From the NCBI GenBank assembly GCA_946482365.1, contig CAMLQY010000004.1, positions 1-64,000 on the forward strand: a DNA stretch of 64,000 nucleotides, in the 5' to 3' direction. A program made the position numbers and the translations under genes. Below, piece after piece: positions 56,538 to 63,350 of the stretch; position 1 is the stretch's first letter, and the number at the start of each line of letters is the position of its first letter. This DNA is from an uncultured Actinomycetes bacterium (GTDB taxonomy: Bacteria; Actinomycetota; Thermoleophilia; Solirubrobacterales; 70-9). The notes beneath the pieces were generated by a model. It did no database searches. It worked only from the letters and a program-made list of their open reading frames with translations, and had not been told where the DNA came from.

Positions 56538-57014
56538 TTGGCCGACGCGAAACCCGCAGAGCCGCCGCTCCTCTCCTACGCCGCCCTGGTCGGCGTCTTC
56601 CACCTGCTCTTCGGCGGGGCGCTTGTGCTGGCGCGGCGGAGCGGGCGGCAGCTGCCGGAGCGGGTCGGCGCCGCCGACCTGCTCTCGATCGGAGTCGCCT
56701 CGCACAAGGTCAGCCGCCTGCTCTCCAAGGACAAGGTGACGCGGCCGTTGCGGGCGCCTTTCACCGAGCTCGAGGGGGAGGGCGGGCCCTCCGAGCTGGA
56801 GGAGAGCTCCCGCGGGACAGGAGCCCGCAAGGCGATCGGCGAGCTGCTGGTCTGTCCCTACTGCCTAGGCCTCTGGGTGGTCGCCTTGTTTGCGGTGGGC
56901 CTGCTCTACGCGCCGCGCCTGACCCGGTTCCTCGCCACCGTCTTCTCGGCGCTGACGATCTCGGACTTCCTCCAGATCGCCTACAAGGCCGCCGAGGAGA
57001 AGGGCTTGGGCTGA
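56538..57014 (+). CDS. DUF1360 membrane protein
   Basis: A 158-aa membrane protein of the DUF1360 family. Features are SYAALVGVFHLLFGGALVLA at the start, DLLSIGVASHKVSRLLSKDKVTRPLRAPFTE, and the ELLVCPYCLGLWVVALF motif with the CPYC pair before the second helix. Function is unknown; the B. subtilis member is sporulation-linked. The start is TTG 56538, 4 bp after the previous gene. It belongs to the same run as 56027 and 57016. Confidence 0.82.
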   Translation: MADAKPAEPPLLSYAALVGVFHLLFGGALVLARRSGRQLPERVGAADLLSIGVASHKVSRLLSKDKVTRPLRAPFTELEGEGGPSELEESSRGTGARKAIGELLVCPYCLGLWVVALFAVGLLYAPRLTRFLATVFSALTISDFLQIAYKAAEEKGLG

Positions 57015-57015
57015 G

Positions 57016-57507
57016 ATGCCGGAGGGGGCGGACGGGCGGCGGTTGCTGGCGATCTACCTCAACGACCACCTGGCGGGGGCCACGGTCGGGGTCGAGCTGG
57101 CGCGGCGGGCACGAGCGAGCAACCGCGACGACCCCGAGCTGGGCGGGCCGCTGACGGAGGTCTGCACCGAGATCGAAGCGGACCGGGCGACCCTGCGCCG
57201 GACGATGGAGCGTCTCGGGATACGCCGCGGCTGCCTCAAGCCCGCGGGGGGCTGGGTGGGGGAGAAGCTGGGGCGGCTGAAGCTGAACGGGCAGCTGCGT
57301 GGCTACTCGCCGCTCAGCAGGGTGGTGGAGCTGGAGGGGCTCGCGATCGGAATCGCCGGCAAGGCCCGGATGTGGAGATCGCTCGAGACCGCCCTGGGCG
57401 GAGATCTCGCGGGGACCGACTTCGGCGCCCTCGCGGAGCGCGCCGATCGCCAGCGCGCACGGGTCGAGGAGCTGCACCGGATCGCCGCCCGCCGCTCGTT
57501 CGGCTGA
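57016..57507 (+). CDS. Ferritin-like helical protein, unknown function
   Basis: A 163-aa helical protein with LLAIYLNDHLAGATVGVELARRAR, ELGGPLTEVCTEIEADRATLRRTMERLGI, KLGRLKLNGQLRGYSPLSRVVELEGLAIGI and a closing RARVEELHRIAARR. The Asp/His/Glu spacing fits a DUF892-like or ferritin-like fold; iron binding is not shown. The ATG is 1 bp after the DUF1360 stop. A GGAGGG-type ribosome site lies inside the preceding gene end. Confidence 0.65.
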   Translation: MPEGADGRRLLAIYLNDHLAGATVGVELARRARASNRDDPELGGPLTEVCTEIEADRATLRRTMERLGIRRGCLKPAGGWVGEKLGRLKLNGQLRGYSPLSRVVELEGLAIGIAGKARMWRSLETALGGDLAGTDFGALAERADRQRARVEELHRIAARRSFG

Positions 57508-57530
57508 GGAGGGCCCATCCCGGAAGCCCT

Positions 57531-57555
57531 GTTTCCACCGCTCCCCGGCGGGTAG
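57531..57555 (+). promoter_or_regulatory. SigB-type promoter candidate for fusion gene
   Basis: GTTTCC (57531-57536), 13 nt, GGGTAG (57550-57555). The epimerase-ferritin fusion gene starts 9 nt later, so its transcript would be almost leaderless. Confidence 0.65.
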
Positions 57556-57564
57556 CCCCGAACG

Positions 57565-59562
57565 ATGAGGGTCATCGTCACGGGAGCGACCGGAAACGTC
57601 GGCACGAGCGTGATCGAGACCCTGAGCAAGGCACCCCAGGTCGACGAGGTGGTGGGTCTCGCCCGCCGCCGTCCGGCCTGGAGCCCGCCCAAGACGAGCT
57701 GGGTCGACGCCGACGTCGTCTCCTCGAACCTGACCGAGACCTTCGAGGGGGCCGACGCGGTCATTCACCTGGCCTGGGCGATCCAGCCCTCCCACGACGA
57801 GGAGACGCTGGAGCGGATCAACGTCGACGGCAGCCGGCGCGTCTTCGCCGCCGTCGCGGCGAGCGGGGTGCCGAAGCTGGTCTACGCCTCCTCGGTCGGC
57901 GCCTACTCGCCAGGGCCCAAGGAGGGGCGCGTCGACGAGAGCTGGCCGATCGGAGCCACGGAGAGCTCCTTCTACTCCCGGCACAAGGTCGCGGTGGAGG
58001 GCATGCTCGACGAGTTCGAAGCCGAGAACCGGGAGACGAAGGTCGTGCGCCTGCGACCGGCCCTGATCTTCAAGGGCGACGCGGCGACCGAGATCCGCCG
58101 CCTCTTCGTCGGGCCGTTCCTGCCCAGCTTCCTCGTCCGCTCGAGCATGGTCCCCGCGTTGCCGCGCATTCCCGGCCTCCGCTTCCAGGCGGTCCACTCG
58201 GACGACGTCGCCCAGGCCTACCTGCAGGCGGCCGTCGGCGAGGCGACGGGCGCCTTCAACGTCGCCGCCGACTCGCCGCTCGGCCCCGACGAGCTGGCCG
58301 GGGTCTTCGACGCCCGCACCTTCCCCCTGCCGACCTCGATCGTCCGCACCCTGACCGACCTCTCCTGGCGCCTGCGGCTGCAGCCGACCCCGCCGGGCTG
58401 GCTCGACATGGCGCTGAACGTGCCGCTGATGTCGTCGGCCCGGGCCCGCGAGGAGCTGGGCTGGGAACCCCAGCACACCGCCGTCGAGGCGGTGGAGGAG
58501 CTGCTCGAGGGGATCCGCCACGGCCAGGGCTACCCGACGCCGCCGCTGGAGCAAGCGGGCGTGGGCGGCCGCGTCGAGGAGATCCGGACCGGCGTCGGCG
58601 GCCGCCAGTGGGCGCGGGACCGGGACGAGCGGCTGGTCAAGCACCTCGCCGACGTGCACTCGATCGAGGAGCAGGCGCTGGTCCAGCTGCGCGCCGCGCC
58701 GGGCATCGCCGAGGACGAGCGGCTCGCCGAGGTCTTCGAGCGCCACCTGGGGGAGACCGAAGCCCAGGAGCGCACGGTTCGCGGCCTGCTGGAGGCGCAC
58801 GGCGCCTCGCCTTCGACGATCAAGGACCTGGCGGGCAAGGGCGGGGGGTACGGGATGCTGCTCTTCGCCGGCAGCCAGCCGGACACGCCCGGCAAGCTGA
58901 CCGCCCACGCCTTCTCCTACGAGCACATGGAGGTGGCGGCGTACGAGCTGCTGCGGCGCATCGCCGAACACGCCGGCGACGCCGACACGGCGGCGGCAGC
59001 ACGCCGGATCGGCGCCGAGGAGCAGCGCATGGCCGACCGCCTTGCCGAGCGCTTCGACGTCGCCGTCGAGGCCTCGCTCGCCGGCGTCGCTCCGAGTGAT
59101 CTCGAGGAGCAGCTGGTCCGATACCTGGCCGACGCCCACGCGATCGAGCAGCAGGCCCTGCAGCTGCTCGAAGCGGGGCCCGAGCTGGTCGAGGACGAGG
59201 CCCTGGCGCGCCTCTTCCGCGAGCACCTGGAGGAGACCAGGGGCCAGGAGAGGCGACTCGAGGAGCGCCTGGACGCCCACGGCGCCAGCCGCTCGCTGGT
59301 CAAGGACGCCGCCCTGCGTGCAGGCGGGCTCAACCTCGGCGGCTTCTTCGGCGCCCAGCCGGACACGACGACCAAGCTCGCCGGTTTCGCCTTCGCCTTC
59401 GAGCACCTAGAGATCGGCGCCTACGAGCTGCTCAGGCGGGTCGCCGAGCGCGCCGGCGACCCCGCGACGGTCGAGGCGGCCGAGCGGACCCTGGCCGAGG
59501 AGCGTGCCGCGGCCAGGCGAATCGCCGCGACGTGGGACCGCCCCGGCGTCCTCGCCGCCTGA
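57565..59562 (+). CDS. NAD-dependent epimerase-like domain fused to two ferritin-like (DUF892-type) domains
   Basis: A 665-aa fusion. Residues 1-320 are an extended SDR/NAD(P)-binding epimerase: VTGATGNVG (5-13), the LAWAIQP strand, YASSVGAYSPG, and the YSRHK catalytic Tyr-Lys. Two tandem helical units follow. The first (about 350-500) reads DERLVKHLADVHSIEEQALVQL...EVFERHL.ETEAQERTV..LLEAHGASPS...FSYEHMEVAAYELLRR; the second (about 515-660) repeats it as LEEQLVRYLADAHAIEQQALQLL...FREHLEETRGQERRL...FAFEHLEIGAYELLRR. The Glu/His pattern is that of YciF/DUF892 ferritin-like domains. Such a fusion is unusual; the domains may couple NAD(P)H to iron or radical chemistry under stress (inference). 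Confidence 0.8.
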   Translation: MRVIVTGATGNVGTSVIETLSKAPQVDEVVGLARRRPAWSPPKTSWVDADVVSSNLTETFEGADAVIHLAWAIQPSHDEETLERINVDGSRRVFAAVAASGVPKLVYASSVGAYSPGPKEGRVDESWPIGATESSFYSRHKVAVEGMLDEFEAENRETKVVRLRPALIFKGDAATEIRRLFVGPFLPSFLVRSSMVPALPRIPGLRFQAVHSDDVAQAYLQAAVGEATGAFNVAADSPLGPDELAGVFDARTFPLPTSIVRTLTDLSWRLRLQPTPPGWLDMALNVPLMSSARAREELGWEPQHTAVEAVEELLEGIRHGQGYPTPPLEQAGVGGRVEEIRTGVGGRQWARDRDERLVKHLADVHSIEEQALVQLRAAPGIAEDERLAEVFERHLGETEAQERTVRGLLEAHGASPSTIKDLAGKGGGYGMLLFAGSQPDTPGKLTAHAFSYEHMEVAAYELLRRIAEHAGDADTAAAARRIGAEEQRMADRLAERFDVAVEASLAGVAPSDLEEQLVRYLADAHAIEQQALQLLEAGPELVEDEALARLFREHLEETRGQERRLEERLDAHGASRSLVKDAALRAGGLNLGGFFGAQPDTTTKLAGFAFAFEHLEIGAYELLRRVAERAGDPATVEAAERTLAEERAAARRIAATWDRPGVLAA

Positions 59563-59646
59563 GGTGAAGCGATCTCGCGCCCCCGCTATTGGAATCCCCG
59601 GATCCGGGTAGCGGGAGGAGGTCAACCACCAAGAGGAGGCTCTCCC

Positions 59647-59881
59647 ATGGCTACTACCCAGGAGACCGGCGAGGTCACCGGCACCAAGGACAAGGACTAC
59701 AACGTCATCTGGTTCACCGAGCAGTGCCTCAGCAACGTGCTCAGGCTCGAGACCTACATCGAGGACGCCGACCGCGAGGGCGACTCGGAGCTGGCTGACT
59801 TCTTCCGGCGCGCGCAGGAGACGAGCCGCAAGGGCGCCGAGGGCGGGCAAAGGCCTGCTCCGCGGCAGGCTCGCTGCTTAG
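59647..59881 (+). CDS. Small conserved stress protein with 3' frameshift
   Basis: ATG 59647 begins MATTQETGEVTGTKDKDYNVIWFTEQCLSNVLRLETY, then IEDADREGDSELADFFRRAQETSRKGAEGG, an acidic helical protein of about 77 aa. In the given sequence the frame does not stop there but runs on to 60081 with no protein-like sequence. Removing one G from the run at 59841-59847 restores GGKGLLRGRLAA and a TAG at 59879-59881, the expected short family end. So there is a one-base insertion or a sequencing error. A weak GGGTAG box at 59606 lacks a clear GTTT partner. An AGGAGG site precedes the ATG. Confidence 0.65.
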
Positions 59882-59984
59882 TAGGAGGCGGCGAGCCTCT
59901 GCGGGTCAGCTCTCCACCCCGGTGTCCGAGCGAGCCGCGCCGACGGGCTTGGACTCCGGGGAGCCGCGCTGTTGCAGGGGGCCG

Positions 59985-60818
59985 CTACTTCACCAGCTGG
60001 AGGGTGAGCACGAGGGCGATGGCGGCGGGTGTGCCGAAGAGGCTGAGGCGAGCGAAGAAGCGGCTGAAGACGCCCTCGTAGCCGACGCTCTGGAAGAGGA
60101 AGAGCCCGACGACGTGCGCGAGGTTGACCAGCGCCATCGCGAGCGCGATCAGGATCGACGCGGCGCAGGCGGCGCCGAGGCGACCTTCCTCGAGGTCGTT
60201 TTGCCCCGTTGCGTCGCCGACGCACTCGGCGGCGAGGGCTCCGAGGGCGAGGGTGCCGACTATGGCGACGAGGATGCCGATCAGGTCGCGTCGCCTCAGG
60301 GGAGGCCAGTTGTAGGAGGGGCGCCAGCCCTTCTTGCGGCCGGCGACGGGGTCGGATCTCTTCACGTCGAGCACTGCGGGCTCGGCCTCACGGCTGACGA
60401 CGAGCTCGGTGACGGGCAGGTCGAAGTCTCGTTCGGCCTGCTCGAGCAGGCCCTTCTCCGCGAAGGCTCCTTCCTCGTCGCGGTGGGCGACGACGAGGAT
60501 CCGATCGGGGCCGAACTTGAGGATCTCGTCGTTGATCGCCTGCACCGGATCGGAATCGCCGACCTCTCCAGCGGCGTTCAGGCCGGCGCGCCGCAGCTCC
60601 CGAAGCGTCTCTTGCAGCCGCTCGCGGGCCGGCTCGATCGCATCGTCGACGTCGCCCATCGTGTGCTCGAGGCCGGAGTCGACCAGGGCCGGGGCGACGA
60701 CGAAGACCTCGGAGACGTCCTTGCCGACGTGGGCGAGGAGCGCTTCGCGAAGCTCGTCGCCGGCGACCTCCTCGTTGACGACCACCAGCGCCCGAGTCGC
60801 TTCGCCAGGTCCGTCCAT
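59985..60818 (-). CDS. Universal-stress-like protein with C-terminal membrane domain
   Basis: A 277-aa protein. Residues 1-150 are a USP-like alpha/beta domain: RALVVVNEEVAGDELREAL, VSEVFVVAPALVDSG, ERLQETLRELRRAGL and GPDRILVVAHRDEEGAF. Residues 175-277 carry three hydrophobic helices (LIGILVAIVGTLALGALA, AACAASILIALAMALVNLAHVVGLFLF and GTPAAIALVLTLQLV). The GxxGxxxxG ATP loop is not obvious. It is a mirror of the 37582 protein, which has membrane then USP-like. AAAGGG...GGAG precedes the ATG. A SigB-type promoter faces it at 60999-61024. Confidence 0.75.
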   Translation of the reverse strand: MDGPGEATRALVVVNEEVAGDELREALLAHVGKDVSEVFVVAPALVDSGLEHTMGDVDDAIEPARERLQETLRELRRAGLNAAGEVGDSDPVQAINDEILKFGPDRILVVAHRDEEGAFAEKGLLEQAERDFDLPVTELVVSREAEPAVLDVKRSDPVAGRKKGWRPSYNWPPLRRRDLIGILVAIVGTLALGALAAECVGDATGQNDLEEGRLGAACAASILIALAMALVNLAHVVGLFLFQSVGYEGVFSRFFARLSLFGTPAAIALVLTLQLVK

Positions 60819-60998
60819 CTCCGGCCCTTTCTAGGTCAGCAGCCTCTGGCGAATCGCGATGACTCGCATCTCCGGCCCCGTGCGCGGCTCCTGGCCACGG
60901 AGCGCTCGGAGGGCCTGCACGGCGTAGCGGAGGGAAGGTGCCGAGCGCCGCCCTCTCGCTGAGCCTCTCGGTTTCGCCTCTCCGCGCATGGCGGGTGA

Positions 60999-61024
60999 CT
61001 ACCCCTCTTCCCAGGCGTCGAAAC
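60999..61024 (-). promoter_or_regulatory. SigB-type promoter candidate for USP membrane gene (minus strand)
   Basis: On the minus strand GTTTCG (61024-61019), 14 nt, GGGTAG (61004-60999). It is about 180 bp upstream of the gene starting at 60818. Confidence 0.55.
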
Positions 61025-61043
61025 ATGCGGCGGAGAGCTCGGG

Positions 61044-61069
61044 GTTTTCCAAAGGGCGGCGCGGGGAAT
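61044..61069 (+). promoter_or_regulatory. Weaker SigB-like promoter candidate for diiron-fold gene
   Basis: GTTTTC (61044-61049), 14 nt, GGGAAT (61064-61069). The -10 box deviates from GGGTA. The next gene starts 9 nt later. Confidence 0.4.
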
Positions 61070-61078
61070 CCGAAAAGG

Positions 61079-62140
61079 ATGACCGGGGTTGCCAAGGAGC
61101 TGGTGGGCGCGAGCACGGCGCTGCCGTCGGCGGGCCCCATCGGCGATCTGGTCGTGGAGATGCTCTCGGCGCCCGCGACGGACTCGACCCTCCACCTCCA
61201 TGCAGCGGAGGAGGCGGCGCAGCTCGCCGCCCTGGTCGAGGACCCGCTCGGCGACGACGATCTGCAGCTCGCCCTCTACCTCAGCTTCGAGCTCCACTAC
61301 CGCTCCTTCCCGGGGGTCGACCCCTCCTGGGAGTGGGACCCGGGCCTCCTGGCGGTGCGGGCGGTGCTCGAGGGAGCCTTCTTCGACGCGCTGGAGGCGG
61401 CGGTACCGTCCGAAGGAGGGGTCGACCCGGCGTCGATCGCCGATCTGCTCTTCAGGCTCGAGTCCGAAGACGACGGGGTCTCGCTTTCCCGCCACCTCGA
61501 GGTCGAGGCCGGGCTCCGGGAATTCCTCGAGTTCGTCGTTCACCGTTCCTTCTACCAGCTGAAGGAGTCCGACCCGCACAGCTGGGCGATCCCGCGCCTC
61601 GACGGCCCGGCGAAGACGGCGCTGCTCGAGGTCCAGGCCGACGAGTACGGCGGGGGCCAGCCGGAGCGAATGCATTCGCTGCTCTTTGCGAAGACGATGC
61701 GCGCGCTCGGCCTCGACGATCGCGAGAACGCCTACCTCGCCCACGCGCCCGGCGAGACGCTGGCGACGGTCAACCTGATGTCGGCGACCGGGCTGCGCCG
61801 CAGCCGGCGCGGCGCGATCGCCGGCCACCTGGCGATGTTCGAGATGACGTCGGCGCTGCCCAATCGCCGCTACGGCAACGCCCTGCGGCGCCTCGGCTTC
61901 GGCGCCGAGGCAACCGACTTCTACGACGAGCACGTCGAGGCCGACGCCGTGCACGAGAACATCGCCGCCCACGACCTCGCCGGGGGGCTGGCGCGCCAGG
62001 AGCCCGAGCTGGCCGCCGACATCCTCTTCGGCGCCCGGGCCCTGCTCTTCCTCGAAGACCGCTTCGGCAGGCACCTGCTCGAGGCCTGGGGGGAGGGGCG
62101 GACCTCCCTGCGGCGACCGCTGGCCGGCGCCGGGGCCTGA
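61079..62140 (+). CDS. Iron-containing redox enzyme (heme-oxygenase-like diiron fold)
   Basis: A 353-aa all-helical protein of the heme-oxygenase-like diiron-oxidase/oxygenase type. Likely metal ligands occur in LALYLSFELHYRSF, then EVQADEYGGGQPERMHSLLF and the C-terminal YDEHVEADAVHENIAAHDL, with repeated E/H-x3-H spacing. Members oxidise small metabolites with O2; the substrate here is unknown. ATG 61079 lies 9 nt after a SigB-like box. The glycosyltransferase gene follows 4 bp later. Confidence 0.75.
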   Translation: MTGVAKELVGASTALPSAGPIGDLVVEMLSAPATDSTLHLHAAEEAAQLAALVEDPLGDDDLQLALYLSFELHYRSFPGVDPSWEWDPGLLAVRAVLEGAFFDALEAAVPSEGGVDPASIADLLFRLESEDDGVSLSRHLEVEAGLREFLEFVVHRSFYQLKESDPHSWAIPRLDGPAKTALLEVQADEYGGGQPERMHSLLFAKTMRALGLDDRENAYLAHAPGETLATVNLMSATGLRRSRRGAIAGHLAMFEMTSALPNRRYGNALRRLGFGAEATDFYDEHVEADAVHENIAAHDLAGGLARQEPELAADILFGARALLFLEDRFGRHLLEAWGEGRTSLRRPLAGAGA

Positions 62141-62144
62141 CCGG

Positions 62145-63221
62145 ATGAGCGAGGCGGCCGCCCGCGTCTCCTACGTCCTGCCGCTGCGCTGGACCGGGCC
62201 CGGCCCGATCGAGGAGCTCGCGGCCTACCTGAGCGCGATCGCCGAGGTGGCGGACGAGGTCCTGGTCGTCGACGGCTCGCCCCCGCCCGTCTTCGCCGAG
62301 CACGCGGCGGCCCTGCGCGGCGTCGCCCGCCACCTCGCCCCGCACCCCGATCTCGACTTTCAGATGGGCAAGGTGAACGGCGTCGTCACGGGGGTGCGGG
62401 AGTGCGCGGGCGAGGCGGTCGTCCTGGCCGACGACGACGTCCGCTACGACCTCCTCGCGTTGCGCCGCACCGTGGGGCTGCTCGACGAGGCCGACCTCGT
62501 GCGCCCGCAAAACTACTTCGACGAGACGCCCTGGCACGCTCGCTGGGACACCGCCCGCTCCTTGCTGAACCGTGTCTTCACCGGCGACCCCGTGTTCCCC
62601 GTCGGCGACTTCCCCGGCACGCTCGCCGTTCGCCGCGCGGTCCTCCTCTCGACCGGCGGCTATGACGGCGACGTCCTCTTCGAGAACCTGGAGCTGATGC
62701 GGACGGTCCACGCCGCCGGCGGCAGGGTGGCGACGCCGCTCGATCTCTACGTCGCGAGGCGACCGCCGAGCACCGCCCACTTCCTCTCGCAGCGGGTCCG
62801 CCAGGCCTACGACGACTTCGCCATCCCCGCCCGCATCGCCGCCTTCCTCGCACTGGCTCCCCTGGCGGCCGGCTCGCTGCGGCAGGGGCGAGGCCGTCGC
62901 CTGCTCGCCGGCGCCCTGGTCTCGATGGCCGTCGCGGAGGTCGGTCGCAGGCGGGCGGGAGGAGCGACGCGATTCCCGCCGAGCAGCTCGCTGCTGGCAC
63001 CCGCCTGGGTGGCGGAGCGCTCGCTCTGCAGCTGGCTTGCCCTGGGGGCGAAGCTACGAGGGGGAGTCCTCTACGGGGGCCGCCGTCTCCGCCGTTCCGC
63101 GACCCCGCTGCGCCTGTTGCGCCGCCGGCACGCCGGGCTCGGCGGCGGCCACGGGAAGCCCGCTCTCTGCCTCGAACCCGATCGCCTTGTGGGTGCCGTC
63201 GCAAAAGGGCCGGATCTGTGA
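62145..63221 (+). CDS. Family 2 glycosyltransferase
   Basis: A 358-aa GT-A type protein. VSYVLPLRWTGPGPIEELAAYL and VLVVDGSPP form the donor strand, VVLADDDVRYD holds the metal-binding Asp cluster, FPGTLAVRRAVLLSTGGYDGDVLFENLELMRTV gives the acceptor-loop GG and ED-like region, and hydrophobic segments near 275 suggest a membrane association. It transfers a sugar, acceptor unknown. The last 168 bp overlap the CDGSH gene on the other strand, so the true C-terminus is uncertain. ATG 62145 is 4 bp after the preceding gene. Confidence 0.8.
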   Translation: MSEAAARVSYVLPLRWTGPGPIEELAAYLSAIAEVADEVLVVDGSPPPVFAEHAAALRGVARHLAPHPDLDFQMGKVNGVVTGVRECAGEAVVLADDDVRYDLLALRRTVGLLDEADLVRPQNYFDETPWHARWDTARSLLNRVFTGDPVFPVGDFPGTLAVRRAVLLSTGGYDGDVLFENLELMRTVHAAGGRVATPLDLYVARRPPSTAHFLSQRVRQAYDDFAIPARIAAFLALAPLAAGSLRQGRGRRLLAGALVSMAVAEVGRRRAGGATRFPPSSSLLAPAWVAERSLCSWLALGAKLRGGVLYGGRRLRRSATPLRLLRRRHAGLGGGHGKPALCLEPDRLVGAVAKGPDL

Positions 63222-63350
63222 GCGTCCACAGCGGCACAGGGCCACCACCCGCCGTTTGGTCTCGATCTCGTTGCCGCTCTGGTCGACGATCGTGAAGGGG
63301 CCGCGGACCAGATACGGCCCGTTGGGGTAGGGAGTGATCCTCGCGGTCAC
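63054..63350 (-). CDS. CDGSH iron-sulphur domain protein
   Basis: A 98-aa protein with a CDGSH domain at residues about 35-60: CRCGRSQIRPFCDGTHK, the Cys3-His ligands for a 2Fe-2S cluster. The first 30 residues (ITPYPNGPYLVRGPFTIVDQSG) are the usual lead-in. The tail after residue 65 is low-complexity and runs antisense to the glycosyltransferase gene. The GTG start at 63350 overlaps the alcohol dehydrogenase stop by 4 bp, so the two are coupled. It probably transfers electrons to a redox partner. Confidence 0.85.
   Translation of the reverse strand: MTARITPYPNGPYLVRGPFTIVDQSGNEIETKRRVVALCRCGRSQIRPFCDGTHKAIGFEAESGLPVAAAEPGVPAAQQAQRGRGTAETAAPVEDSPS

Noticed and set aside
53157..56705. 1182-aa minus-strand open frame
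   Set aside because: High-GC shadow of the CBS, sulfotransferase, GshA-like and ferritin-like genes; no domain.
56761..59406. 881-aa minus-strand open frame and the 57372-59099 plus-strand frame
   Set aside because: Both are out-of-frame shadows of the epimerase-ferritin fusion, with low-complexity sequence.
59882..60081. 3' extension of the small stress protein
   Set aside because: Sequence after the G-run is not protein-like and is antisense to the USP gene; a frameshift explains it better.
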